Below, piece by piece: positions 47,867 through 59,965 of a stretch of DNA of 64,000 nt. This DNA is from Ichthyophis bannanicus (Eukaryota; Chordata; Amphibia; Gymnophiona; Ichthyophiidae). Numbering within the stretch: the stretch's first letter is position 1; every line of letters starts with the position of its first letter. The stretch covers positions 1,246,463,523 through 1,246,527,522 of the forward strand of contig CM066033.1 in NCBI GenBank assembly GCA_033557465.1, written 5' to 3'. Position numbers and translations under genes: made by a program. The notes beneath the pieces are model-generated. The model did not search any database. It saw only the letters and a list, made by a program, of their open reading frames with translations, and was not told where the DNA came from.

Positions 47867-50400
47867 CGTCGGTACCGACGGAGTCTGCACGGGAACGCTT
47901 CCCAGCGTCCAATCAAAGAGCTTTTGGAAGCATCCCACCACATCTGCCTGCTGCCTTCCCGCCTTTCCCAACTGCCTCTCCTCAGTTTTTCGTTTTCCGC
48001 GGAGCCGGCAGGACGTCCTCCTGTCACCGCAGAAAATTCTTGTTTTATTTCTTTAGTTTTCTTGTGGTCGCGGCTGTCTTCCTGACGCCACCGGTACCGC
48101 CGGTGTTTTCTTTTCTTTTCTTGTAAAATCTTCCTTTTTCACGGTATATTTTTTCTTCATAGTGTCCCACGGTTCCTTAGGCCTTTTAGGCCGCTTCTTT
48201 TTCCTTCATGGAACCGCCAGCCACTTTCTCCAAGAAATGTTCAGACTGTGGCGGTACAACTTTATTTTTAGACCCTCAAAGTCGGTGTCTAACCTGCTTG
48301 GGTCCTGACAACAGTTTGGTGAGAAGAGGTCTTCAACATCGAGGTTCCCTCAATACACGGTTTCCCTCCAATTTCGGGGCACCATCCCCTCTTTCTTCTA
48401 CACAGGATCAGGTAACCCACAAACAGTCTGTTAAGACTAGCCAGCCCTCGAGTGGTAGGTCTCATGCACAGCTTGTAGACGGCTCTGGCCTTGCCCTTTA
48501 GGGCCCACTGGTTTCAAAACCCCGGCGAGAGTCTTCGGTCTCCAAAGCCTTTCAGGGGTTTCAGGTTGTTCCTGGGGTTCACCCCTCACAGAACATACCT
48601 GAGCCGTGTCCGGTGGTGGCAGCTGCTTCGAGCGGTACCTATACCCCGGCATCGGCACTGGTGTTGGATGAAACACTCCTCACCATGGATGGTCATCTGG
48701 CGTCCTCGGTGCCTTCGGGACCGGTAGATTCTCTCCAGACTGACTTTCCTTTATCGGTACCAGCACCGATACTACCACCGACGTCGGTACCCTCCAGACG
48801 TGCATCGATAGCCTCGCTTTTTTCGATGCCGAGTCTCGAATCGATCTCCAGTCTGGAGGACTGGGTACCGACTCGCCTTGGTACCGGCCCTCGGTGGTAC
48901 CAAAGGCTAGGTTCCAATGATTTGGATCCGCAACTCTCTGTTCCCTCGGGGCTGATTGAGCTGCCCTCAATGCCGAGTTTGGAATCGATCTCTAGTCTGG
49001 GAGACTGGGTACCAATATGCTTTGGTACCGACACCGATCGATACCGCTGGCTCGGTACCGAGGATAGCGGCCGAAGGTTTTCCGTTACCCTGGTACCGAT
49101 TGAACAGTCACTGATTACTGCTCCGATGTCTCTGTCGGGTTCGACTCCGACATCGGTACCGGTATTGGCATCGGTGCCGGTATCCACAGTAACATCGTGC
49201 CCAACTCCTGCCATGCTTTTTTCAACAGGATCGCTCCCTTCTATACCAAGCTTGGAGTCGATACCTGGCATGGACAATGTGGTAATGACAGTCGCGTATC
49301 CTGACAACCAGTACCGGCGACCATCCCTTAAGCATTCCACACTGCACTCTGCAGGATCTTCTATTCCAATATATTTGGATAGTTCTGTCGGTGCTCAGGC
49401 TAGTTCTTCAGATCTAACCTGTCCAAGGGAGATTCCTGTTGGGGATCCCTCTTTTCAGAGTTTCCTCCTGGATATAGCAAGATCTCCTGCCATTCCTATC
49501 CCAGGACATGATCCTGCACAAGGCTCTGTTTCTACCAAAGCAAAGGAGAACATAATGCTTCCTTTGCATCATTCCTTGCAGGATCTCCTTCTAGGAATGT
49601 GGGAAACACCTTTAAGGGTGCCCCCACCTTCCAGAGCAACTGATCTCTTATATCAGGTGCCCCCCTCTCCAGGGTTTCAAAAGACTCAACTTCCTCATCA
49701 TTCCATAGTAGTGGAATCAGCAATGAGGCGGATAAAGAGTAAGAAAAAGCACTCTTCTTATCCGCCAGGTCGTGAGTCTAAGATACTAGATGCCTTTGGA
49801 CGTCAAACCTTCCAGACATCTATGCTTTCTGCAAGAATTCTCTCATATATTTTTTATGAGTCTGTCTCTTGAGGAGGTCACAAAGCAATTACATCTTTTG
49901 ACTCCTTCTCTTCCAGAGTCCAAGAGTGCAGGCTATTCTTCACTGCTTAAGCATCTCCAGAGTATCTCTTGTTTTCTTACTCGTGCTTCCCTAGACTCTT
50001 TTGAGTCTGCTAGCAGGATTTCTGCTATATCTATAGGGGCACGACGTAGAGCCTGGCTTCAGACTTAGACAAATGGGCACAGCAAAGACTGGGACATACT
50101 CCTTGTACTAGAGACAATTTTTTCAACAAGGAGTCTTTACTTCAGGTTACTCAGTTGTCCACTGACTTACCTGTTCCTAAGGGCTGTTCTGCACCTTCTT
50201 CTCTCCCAGTAGGTAGGAAATGTCCTGCCAAACCTTCTTCCCATAGGAGAAGAAGGTTTTATGCATCATTTGCCCATCATGCAGATGTTCCCAAACAGGG
50301 AAAGCATCGTCCTGGTATGCAGAATTCAACCTCTCACCAGGCTCAGCAAACCCAGCAACTGCAGGGTTTCTGATCAATCTTCATCAGATGCTTGTGACTC
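47826..50400 (+). mobile_element. DIRS-D: left end and gag only, 3' truncated
   Basis: It begins ATCTCCAGGAACAAGCAGGA directly after DIRS-C and continues through the terminal region to gag (48208-50373). The gag is clearly diverged from those of DIRS-B and -C, so this is another subfamily, not a duplicate of DIRS-C. RT, RNase H and recombinase are missing. DIRS similarity stops near 50390-50400. Confidence 0.8.
48208..50373 (+). pseudogene. DIRS-D gag-like ORF1, with internal repeats
   Basis: ATG at 48208 gives MEPPATFSKKCSDCGGTTLF and SRCLTCLGPDNS, the same paired CxxC. A stop (48499) precedes a 420-codon frame (48613-49872) very rich in Ser/Pro/Thr. It contains repeated units starting MPSLESISSLEDWVP (about 48825) and MPSLESISSLGDWVP (about 48970), and a third, IPSLESIPGMDN (about 49240). 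Then come FQSFLLDIARS, LQDLLLGMWETPLR and, in a shifted frame (49790-50068), a SRISAISIGARRRAW block matching the other gags. A basic Gln-rich tail ends at 50373. The coding DNA is dense in GGTACC words. No enzymatic motif. Confidence 0.72.
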
Positions 50401-50654
50401 TGGGGGTTAGAATCCACAGTTGCTTCTTCTCACTGGTGCTGAAGTTCAAAGGTAAGCACCGCGGGGCTGTTTGCGGCCATTGCTGCCACTGCAGTTCCAG
50501 AGGAGGGTGACAGTGACTGTAATAGAGGGAGGCACCCCTGAAGGGCAGGTGCTGTAGGTGGCCGTCTAGATCGCCTTATGGTAGCACCGTTCCTGCCACC
50601 TATCCTTGCCTAATGGTTGGGTTTACCCTGTGGAACTCCCATTCTCTCTTCATG
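50401..50654. other. Unassigned GC-moderate sequence after DIRS-D
   Basis: I see no DIRS, LINE or SINE similarity. It may be DIRS-D-flanking host DNA or an unrecognised repeat. Confidence 0.4.
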
Positions 50655-51740
50655 GCATAGAAACTCACCAAATGAGGGCAGATAAAGACCCTATGGCCTA
50701 TCCACTCTGCTCATCCATAAGAACTATTTTTTCCTCAGATTACGCCTCAGTCTAATTCTGTCTCCTTTCACGGTCACACTATGATCCCTTATTCCAGAGC
50801 TCCCTTTCAACTGGAAGAGGACTACCTCCTGTGCATTTATACTATGGAGGTATTTGGATATCTCTGTCATATTTCCCCTCTTCCATCTTTCCTCCAAAGT
50901 AAACATATTGTTATCTTTAAGTGTATCTCCATATGTGACGAAGACCACACTGACCATTTTATTAGCCACTCTTTTGACCAATTATATCCTGTTTATTTTT
51001 TATTTAGATAGTTTTGTATACCACCTTATCCTTCAATCAAAGTGGTCACAACACAATTGGGGGATACATTTAACATGTGGGGATATGAGTCTCATACACT
51101 AATACTTACAGGGAACATGGGCAACAGAGGGTTAAGTGGCTTGCCCAAGTTTATATTCATCTGAAGGTGTGGTATAGAACTGTACACAGTACTCCAAATG
51201 AGGTCTCACTAGGGACTTATACAGAGGCATTATCACCTCATTTTTCTTACTAGCCATTTCCCTACCTATGTGTGCAAGCAGTTTTCTGGTTTTTCTCAGT
51301 GTTTTTTCTGTCTTTGGCTGCTTTAAGATCATCTGATACGATTATCCCCAATTCCTGCTCTTCTTTTTTGCAGTGAAGTGCTTCACCTCCCATACTGTAT
51401 TGTTCCCTTTGGATATTGCAGAGGTTGCTTTTTTATTGCATTAAATCTTAGCTACCAAATATTTGACCTTTCTTCAAGCTTCACTAAAGCCCTCCTCATG
51501 TTATCCACACCTTCCAGGATAGAAGGCAAAGAGGCATAGCTTCCCTGATGGACCTTCGACAATATCGCTTGCATAAATATAAAAAATTAAAACAGGATCA
51601 ACGACAGATTCTTGTGGCATGCTGTGAACATGCATTGTGAATAATCTGGAAAGCAGAAATATGACATTCATTATTGATAAATTCAATAATGATTTGCTAT
51701 GATTGCTCATATCCCTGATACGGAACTTTGATTGAAACAT
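50655..51740 (-). mobile_element. CR1 LINE, antisense 3' half, decayed, with a SINE fragment
   Basis: On the minus strand: RT palm/thumb remnants (51740-51500), KSLVRPHLEYCVQFYTTPS (51290-51140), MFTLEERWKRGNMTEISKYL (50920-50860), then the 3' tail at 50655. A SINE-tail-like antisense piece (50990-51160, GTATACCACCTTATCC and GGGTTAAGTGGCTTGCCCAAG) is inserted. It is more diverged than the 52888 copy. Confidence 0.75.
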
Positions 51741-52887
51741 TCCCTATGTTGGTTTTTGAACCAAGTTCATTTTTTTCATTATTGTCCTTATCGATTTATT
51801 TTTTAAATAGGTCTAAAAGTGAATTTGTTGTGTGTTGGCCCCTAAATACATGTATTTTCCATTTCGGTTTTTTAATTGTATGCAAAACAAGAATTAATTG
51901 TGAAACTATAATGACCAACAAATATATATTTGTGTTCATAAGGGATCTCACCAATAACATATTGTAAATGCGTGTTCCTTAATTTCATAGTATCATTTGT
52001 CTTGCTATTGCTTTTTCAGAATCATACTTTGATCTTCTTTATGTGATTGTTTTATATTAATTTATGATGCTACATATAGTCAGAAGATTACTCACACTGC
52101 AAAAAGCTGTTCTGCATCACCACCTTCAATGATATCGTCACCTGAAAGCCCTCTAGAAGGAAATTTGAGGAAAAATTAGATGTTTTCTTCTCCAGTTGAA
52201 AGGAAGGGAAAAATATTTGTTTGAATAAACGGTAAATCCATCTGTCGTAAGTTTACCACTTTTTATTAGGTTAGCCTATATAGCATATTCCAGTGTAGAT
52301 ATTGTCTAACTTTGCAGGTAAAGTTAATTATAGTCTATTATAATTAACAAAAGGAAGATCAGCAAAGTATGGAAACTGGGCAGCTAAATGGTAGATGAAG
52401 CTTAATATGAGCAAATGCAAAATGGGAAAGAGAATCCTATTTGTGTGCATATAGTTCTGGATTCCATGTTAGGAGCTACCCCTTCAGGAAAAGAACCTTT
52501 CAGTCATACTGTAGTTATGAAGGTTTATTTTACTTTAATGTAAGGTTTATGGATGTATTTTGTTGCTCTGGATAGTCTATTTGACTGGTGTATGAAGAAT
52601 ATAAGTCATGATGAATAAATAGTGGATAATGCACTGGATGTAATCTTCAGCTCTGTATGCAGTAATGGTCAAAAGAAGTAATTTCAATGTTAGGAATTGT
52701 ACTGAAAAGGAATAGAAAATGAAACTGATTATTATGGCTTCTTTATACGAAAGATGCAATGGTTTAGGGCTGTTCAGCGTGGAGAAGAGGTGACTTGGAT
52801 ATATTAGAAGCCTGTAAAATTCTGTGATGCGGAACATGGAAATAGAGAGTGGTTATTTCCACTTTCAAACAGTATGAGTTTTACAAA
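51741..52887. other. MYO6 intronic sequence
   Basis: AT-rich. A short part (about 52330-52450) resembles CR1 RT in plus orientation (GKWETGQLNGR-like), but is too decayed to call. No gene. Confidence 0.45.
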
Positions 52888-53815
52888 ACATAGAAGCATG
52901 ACGACAGAAAAAGGCCACATAGCCTATCTAGTCTGTCCTTCCATATCAACAACAACAGTCCCCTTTTTTTCCTTTAGAGATCCTCTGTGTTTGTCCCATG
53001 CTTTTTTGAATTCAGTTACAGTCCTCATCTCTACCACCTCCACTGGGAGGCTTTTCCACGGATCCACCACTCTTTCTGTAAAGAAATATTTCCGCATATC
53101 ACTCCTGAATATATCCCCCTTCACCGTCATCCCATGTCCCCTCGTAGCAGAACTTGCTTTCAATTGAAAGAGGCTGTCCCCCTGAACATTTATGCCACGG
53201 AGGTATTTAAACATCTCAATCATATCACCTCTATCCCGCCTTTCCTCTAAGGTGTACATATTAAGATCCTTAAGTCTGTCCTCATATGCTTTATAATGAA
53301 GACCACCTTGTGCACCGACTCCACCCTGTTCACATCCTTTTGAAGGTGCGGTCTCCAGAATTGCACACCATACTCCAAATGAGGTCGCACCAAAGACTTA
53401 TACAGAGGCACTATCACCTCCTTTTTTTTTCTAGCCATTCCTCTCCATAAGCACCCAAGCATCCTTCTAGCTTTTGCTGTTGCCTTTTCTACCTGTTTAG
53501 CTACTTTAAGTTCATCAGACACAACCACGCCTAGGTCCCGCTCTTCTTTAGTGCACAAAAATCCTTCACCCTCTATACTGTATTGCTCCCTTGGATTGCT
53601 GCAGCCCAAATGCATGACCTTACATTTTTTAACATTAAATCCCAGCTGCCAAATTCTAGACCATTCTTCAAGCTTAGCTAGATCCCTCCTCATGTTATCT
53701 ACACCTTCCTGGGTGTCTACTCTATTGCAGATTTTGGTATCATCCGCAAAGAGGCAAACCTTACCCGACAGCCCTTCCGCTATATCACTGACAAAGATGT
53801 TAAAACGAATCGTTG
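52888..53815 (-). mobile_element. CR1 LINE (type A), antisense 3' fragment
   Basis: On the minus strand it has ADDTKICNRVDTQEGVDN-like palm, LAKLEEWSRIWQLGFNVKKC, MHLGCSNPREQYSIEGEG, RRMLGCLWRGMA, LVRPHLEYGVQFWRPHLQ, YTLEERRDRGDMIEMFKYLR and the 3' tail at 52888. The frame is mostly open (53693-53247, then 53259-52924 in another frame), so this is a young 5'-truncated copy. The RT motif C end lies at the right edge. Confidence 0.85.
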
Positions 53816-54458
53816 AATGATGTTAAAACATTATCGTTGAACTAACCGATAGCAGATTTAAAACAAATCCTAATATTTTTTCATTTAATCTGTAATCAAG
53901 CTGCATAATTTGTTGTTGAGGTTAAAGATGTGATCAAGACTAGTAGTATAGCTGAGTTTAAAAAAACGTTTGATAAGGTTTTTTAGGAAAGGCCCATTAG
54001 CAACTGATACCCAGAAACTTGTAACGGGGAATGGATCTCCCCAGTAGGATATACCTAGTACTTGCAAGTAACCCAGATTGGCCACAGTCGGAGAGAGGAT
54101 GCAGGACTCTGACTCTTTAGTCTAATCCAGCATGGCACTCCTTATATTGTGCAGCTAAGGAATGCTTCAAGATGCAGCTTGAAAGCATACTGAAAGTTGT
54201 TTTCATCAGAGAATTCACTTGATCTTCTCTGGTGCTCATAAATAAAAGATTGAAAGAATAACCAACTTGTATATATTTACCCTAGTTATGTCCAAGTTAC
54301 GGCACCTGTTTCATTGTAAATACAGTGCAGCCTCAACCGCACTGTGTAAATTACTGTTCTATATAAACCGCACTGACTTTAAAGAGCGCGGTATAGAAGA
54401 GACACTGAATAAATAAATAACTTTAAATGCCGGTTTTTGAAGTAAAACAATGCTGGTT
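53816..54458. other. Intronic sequence with a SINE 3'-tail-like piece
   Basis: 54290-54425 ends TATAAACCGCACTGAC..AGAGCGCGGTATAGAAG and AATAAATAAATAAC, similar to the antisense piece at 56335-56460. The region 53816-54160 resembles a decayed CR1 3' end in plus orientation. Confidence 0.5.
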
Positions 54459-56075
54459 TGGGGGGAGAGGGTGATGCCCAAGATGGCGGTAGGCTGTTGA
54501 TCAGCTGCACTCATCGCTGTTACCTTTAGTTTTTGCTTTCTATGCCTGAAAGGAAAGGGAGAACTGGGAAGTGCCTCCTCCCCCCAGCCAACAGTCCCTT
54601 GCCTACTTCGGGGCTAATGGATCAATTTATGCATTGCAATGTTGTTCAGGCAGAGGAGTCTGTGCAGTGGCCATTTTCTATGTTATGCGAGCCAAGAGGC
54701 CCCAAGGACACTTCGGGTCATGAGTCTGGATCTAAGAGCCATTCTGCCGCAATCCGAGTTCTTTAGCTCTCTACTCGCAGAGCCTGCGTTTGCCCCTTCT
54801 GAAACAGCGGTGGAAGTGGTGCAGAGTGGCTAGGAGAGCACGGCGGCGGCAGAGTTTTTGGCATCTGTGCCCTCAACACCGGAGGATGCAGCTAAAAGCT
54901 TCTTGCAACAGCTGGGAGAGAGCGGAGGGGCACTACACTTTGAAGGGCAACCTGACATGATAGGAAGCATCAGTTTTCTGAATTTACTGATTTACCTGTG
55001 ATTTTAATAAATCGTTCTGATACCATAACTTTAGACTCTATCTGGGAGGCTGTTGGTTTTGGGCAGACCTTAGCGCCTCACGTTTCTCTTTTGTCTGCTG
55101 AGGATCAGAAACTTCATGTTAAAGTATCAAAGAATGCTTCGGACACTGTACATTTAAATTCTCTGTCTGAGGTCTTCTAGAAGCAATCTGTTGGCTAACA
55201 ATTTAACATCTTTGTGATCTAAGGTAAAATTTCTGGAAAATCTTGCAAGGAGTTGCAACATTTGGATCTTCCTACAGTTACCTACAGCTACTCCATGTGA
55301 TATGTTTAAAAAGTATCTTGTAGAAGCTTTGAAGGTTCCTGCCGATAATGTACCTCCTATGTTTTGTGTGTATTATCTTCCCAAACTGAATTTTTCAGGA
55401 TCTACAAGATAGATCTAGGATACATATTAAACAGCTTCTGGATATCTCTGCTTTATTAGAGATTTCAGGCACGGAGTTAATGGTCTTGAATGCTCAAGGG
55501 GTTACGTTTGTATTATTTTCTGATAGAGACTAGCTGCTCAGATGGTATTTCAGGAAACTGGATTGCTTGTTCTATAACAAAAACAATTCAGATGTTCCTT
55601 GACGTTTGCAGGGACACCTAAAAGAGGCGATTGCGATCTCTTTTAATGAAGCCAATTCTGTTACAGTTAGGGGTGATGTTCTTTCTTTGATTTCCCTGCA
55701 AATGTGCAATTAAGTACCAGTCTCTTAAATATGTTTTGTTTGAATCTATTCAGCTTTCTATTTTTTTTCGGCGTCTAAGAGTGTATCGGCGGTAAATACT
55801 TCTGCTCCTGTTGGTTTGCCCTAGAATTGCTCTGTGTATTTAGCCTGAATGGTCAATTCACTCTCTCTGGATTTTTTGATGATTCGTTTTGAATTCTTCT
55901 GTTAAGCCTCAAGTGTTTCCAGAAATTGTTGACTTGTGTTGGTTTTTCTTTTTATTATCTTTTTGTGATTTCCTCTCGTTTTGGTTTTCTTAAAGGAGCA
56001 ACTTTACTGTGCAAATATTTTTACTTGATTGTATACTTTTGAAACTTAATAATAATAATCATAATAAAAGAATTC
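54459..56075 (+). mobile_element. L1-like element with ORF1 only (HAL1-like), decayed
   Basis: 5' end near 54459 (GGGGAGAGGGTGATGCCCAA, then GATGGCGG). ORF1 remnants: PERKGRTGKCLLPPANSPLP (54540-54600), TLDSIWEAVGFGQTLAPHVS (55031-55090), then VKFLENLARSCNIWIFLQLP (55225-55283), FKKYLVEALKVPADNVPP and ISGTELMVLNAQGVTFVLFS (55465-55530). These follow the L1 ORF1p order: coil, RRM, C-terminal domain. After ORF1 only about 0.4 kb remains before an A-rich end (AATAATAATAATCATAATAAAAG, 56048-56070). No ORF2 is seen, so this is either a half-L1 or an internally deleted copy. Confidence 0.65.
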
Positions 56076-56157
56076 TTTACCCCACCACCAAATGGGCTTT
56101 TAGAAAATTGCCCCATGCTGTATATGTAGGTGTATGTGCACTGTACTCAGCTTTACT
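56076..56157. other. Short intronic spacer
   Basis: Nothing recognised. Confidence 0.4.
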
Positions 56158-56760
56158 TTCATAGAAACATGACAGAAAAAGACCACTTGGCCTGTCTAGT
56201 CTGTCCTTCCATATCAACCATTACAACATTCCTCTTTTTTCCTTTAGAGATCCTCTGTGTTTGTCCCATGCTTCTTTGAATTCAGATACTGTCCTCTACC
56301 ACCTCCACTGGGAGACTATTCCATTTTATTTTTATTTATTTATTTATTTATAGTTCTTTTATACCGCACTCTTTTTCGTCAGCGCGGTTTACATTAAACA
56401 GAATACTCATTGCACGCAACAGACTGTAATGAGTTTACATATAACAGGCAAATACAACTAGGAATTTAACCATGGGAAACTTTGTACATATTTGTAAAAA
56501 CTTTGTAAAACTTAGTACATATTTGTATCCATGGATCCACTACTCTTTCCGTAAAGAAATAGTTCCGCATATCACTCCTGAATCTATCCCCCTTCACCCT
56601 CATCCCATGTCCCCTCGTAGCAGAACTTGCTTTCAATCGAAAGAGGCTCTCCTCCTGTGCATTTATGCCACGGAGGTATTTAAATGTCTCAATCATATTA
56701 CCTCTATCCCGCCTTTCCTCTAAGGTGTATATATATTAAGATCCTTTCAGTAGACAAGGG
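56158..56760 (-). mobile_element. CR1 LINE (type A), antisense 3' end interrupted by a SINE tail
   Basis: The left part (56158-56325) is the CR1 3' tail mirror. From about 56326 to 56525 a TTTATTTATTTATTT and ACCGCACTC..GCGCGGTTTACATTAAAC piece intervenes. CR1 (FFTERVVDPW to KERRDR mirror) resumes at 56526 to 56740. Confidence 0.75.
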
Positions 56761-57095
56761 AGTCCTGGGTGGCAGGGTTAGGAAACAAATATGCATTTTT
56801 TTCATTTTCAAAAACATATGCATGCTTTTTCTTAGAAAAACTACCCACCCAGTTTTGCAGATGTAACAGGGTGTAGGTATTTTTCCTGAGGCAGTTTTCA
56901 AAGTGACAGTACATGCATGCTTTCAGTTTGAAAATTAGCATATAATCTCTGGATAAAAAGTACCCACGGACCTTGTACATATGTGGGCAGTCTTAAAATT
57001 ATCCATTGTAAGGAGCAATTTTTAAATTGTCTATTTTGGGATAAGGGTTGTGGGTACTTTTTATCTGTGGACTTTGTTCCGAGTGACACCTACTT
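56761..57095. other. Intronic sequence
   Basis: The open frames here are shadows with no recognised motif. Short inverted words (CATGCATGC, AAAAGTACCCAC / GTGGGTACTTTTT) suggest a small palindromic repeat. Confidence 0.4.
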
Positions 57096-58558
57096 TTTGT
57101 GCATCAGTATGTTTCCTGCCCCATCCATGCCTTAGGACATACCTTGGATTTTATTATCACTCCTACTAATACCTCCTTTATTCCGTCTGCCATCTCTCCC
57201 ATTTCTCAACCCTGGTCCGATCACTCCTGCCTTTTTTTCTCCTTTTCCCTTTTTCCCTCCCTCTCCTCCTGCTCCCTGTTGTTCCCTCCCCCCCCCCCCG
57301 GTATCACGGCGCAATATTTACCCCCCCCCCCCATATCCTGCTGCAATTTCTTCCTGTTGATACCCTCCTGTCCTCTGACTTCTCATCCCTTTCTTTTGAT
57401 GCACAGTTAGACGCCTAGTCCTCCACCCTGTCGTCTACTCTAGATCACCTAGCATCCTATCGTCCCATCCCAGCCTCCCTCCCTTCCACCCACCACCCCT
57501 GGTATCACCCTGGTCTCTCCCTGCATCATACCTAACTTCACTGGGCGGAATGGATCTGGCACAGACACCCTACCTCTGCCTCTGTCCGCCTACCATCATT
57601 GCCAACAATGCTACTGTCCTGCCATTAATGCAGCCAAACAAGCCTATTATTCCAATTTGATTTCCTCCTCCTCTAACTCCTCCCGGCAGCCTTACCGTGT
57701 TCTCCGCTCCCCTGTCAGCCCCCTCTTCTGCCCCCTGCCCCATTACCCTCTTCTCTACCCCCCCAGATCCCACCCGACTTGCCGCCTCCTTCTCGGAGAA
57801 GGTCCTTTCCCTTCGTACCCCTTTTCCCTCCTGCCTTCCTGCCCTCCTCCCCTCTCCTTGCTTTCCCTTTCCTCTTGCAACCTTCCCTTACTACCCTTGT
57901 CATCTCCAGGCTGGATTATTGTAATGTTATCTTCGCAGCTTAGCAGCTTCATTGTCTTCAGCTCATTCATAACATTGCCGCCCTCCTTATTACTCACTCC
58001 TCCCTGTCAGATCATATCACCCCTCTTCTGAAGCTGCACTACCTTCCCATCAAATTTCGCTTCATCCATAAGATCCTCACCACTACTCACAGGGTACTCC
58101 ACACTGGCATTTCCTGCTACCTTGCCGATCTCATTCACCACCAGCCCTCCCCGCGCCCCCTCTGTTCCTCCTGTGGGAATCGACTCTTCCTTCCCTCCCC
58201 TGCCAAGCCCACCTTGAACTCACCTGCCACTCTGCCTATTTTTTCCTTGCCCCTATCTTCTGGAACTCACTCCCATCAGCTTTTGCGCATTGAGGCCTCA
58301 TTTCTCCGCTTTAAAGCCATGTTAAAGACCCACTTATTTCATCTGGCGTTTGATTTCACTCCCTCCTGTCAAGTATTCCACTCCTTGTTCCCCCCTTATG
58401 TGTGTCACTGCTTCTTTATCTTTTTTTCCATCTGTTCTGCTGCTTGATGGTGTTCCTTTCCTCCTTTGTCTCTCTCTGCAGCCACATTGTATATACACCG
58501 CTCTGATGCAGTAGCCTGGGCGGTGTATCAAATGCTTCAATAAAGATAAAGAAATCTT
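57096..58558 (+). mobile_element. L2-like LINE, internally deleted
   Basis: Frame 57099-57410 reads HALGHTLDFIITPTNTSFIP and WSDHSCLFFSFSL, the end of an APE endonuclease. From about 57895 the sequence is the L2 C-terminal region: RLDYCNVIF, LSDHITPLLKLHYLPIKFR, FIHKILTTTHRVLHTGIPCY, and a 3' end with CACCGCTCTGATGCAG and AATAAAGATAAAG (58540-58556). Between them (57660-57890) is a short Pro/Ser-rich stretch, so the RT palm is deleted. Poly-C runs at 57289-57299 and 57320-57331. Confidence 0.75.
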
Positions 58559-59744
58559 GCTGGAAGAGTACACGCATGGAATTAAGAGTGCAACCTGCAT
58601 GCATACTTTTTCTCCCTCAGCCTGAATGTTACCCCCAGGATCACCCCCCTTTGGGGTGAATAAAAATATATGTGCTTTGTGCAATAGCATGCATACTTTT
58701 AGCCACATCGTTGGAAGACAGTTTTCAGACAAGCATATAATTGGCTGTGAAAGTTGCCCTCTTTTTATTAAAAAAAAACAAACTGTCCACTAGCTACATG
58801 TTTTGAAAGTAGCTGATACTTTATGTTCACTTTTAAGTTAAGTGGATTGGTGCCATATGGCCCATATTGGATCAGGATACATCAGCAGGGGGATAAGAAT
58901 AAATTAACTGACTGGGGTCTGCATATAGGTTCACTTATCAATTTGTAGATATATTTGTATTAAATAGTCTTCTGCAACCTGGAATTTATTGTGCATTGAA
59001 GTCTTGAGCATTTCAAGAACTGTTTTGCGACAGGCCTAACCAGATGATCACTTTTTCAATTATATTAGGAAGAGTGTAATTAAGGTGAGCATCTGGGATG
59101 CTTTACTAACATTTACCAAATGTATTTAGTATTTGTATTGCACTATCACGTGCTTTAGAGACCTACATAATAGATTGACCTTGCTTCTAAAAAATACTGA
59201 CAAATTAGAAGCATGGGAAAAACATGTATTGCAAAGGTGTTTGAGTAAAAATAGCGGGGCCGGCTTCAGGAGTGAGACCTTTTGAGAATCTTATGAGAAA
59301 GCAATCTGTGGATAAAAGATCCATATGCAGTAGCAATTTGGTTTGGTTTGTTTTAAAAGTAGCTTCAGAGGGACGATCCCCATTTCACAGCGCTCACAGT
59401 CCAGATGAGATAACAGAAGAAAATTGCATGTTTGGGGAATCGCGGAAAGAAGCTTGAAGTCTTAAGATGAGTTGATAGGCAAGATTAATTAAGACAAAAA
59501 CGAATTAATTGGGTAAAGATAACCTCCCCACTCCCAAAACTTTGTTCCAGAACACAATTTATATAAGAAAAACAGGAAATTGGTTGGGTGGACCTCCTAG
59601 AGGGCCAATATGGTCTCCTCTTTCCTAGCAGTAACTGCATTTCAAAGAGACCAGATTTCACATATTCTTACAATCCAAGAGCAAATAAGTTAGAAGTCTG
59701 CTGATCTGTGTAGCCCCAAGAAAGTCTTCTCAAAGCATAAAATA
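58559..59744. other. MYO6 intronic sequence
   Basis: No gene recognised. The open frame 59272-59457 has no known motif. Confidence 0.5.
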
Positions 59745-59965
59745 TAATGCGATGTGTGCCTTTGAGTCAATGCTGACTCCTGGCGACCCAGCAACTCCTG
59801 GGTTTTCGTGGCAATGTGATTGAAAGTAGATTTCCAGGCTTTTCTTCCGAGGCAATGGAGAGTTAAGTAATTTGCTCAAGGCCACAAGGAGTGCTAGTGG
59901 GAATTGAACCCTGGTTTCTTTGTTACCAAGCCAGTACTCTAGCCATTAGGCTACTCCTCCAATCC
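59745..59965 (-). repeat. tRNA-derived SINE, antisense copy
   Basis: Same layout as 8-216. Mirror of the B box (GGAATTGAACCC), of the body (CACAAGGAGTGCTAG, GAGGCAATGGAGAG), and the distal GACTCCTGGCGACCCAGC motif. Confidence 0.8.

Noticed and set aside
48693..49340. 215-codon minus-strand frame rich in Gly/Asp/Thr
   Set aside because: Antisense shadow of the repetitive DIRS-D gag.
54840..55200. Independent host gene in 54459-56075
   Set aside because: The frames follow the L1 ORF1 domain order and end in an A-rich tail, and no splice structure is seen.
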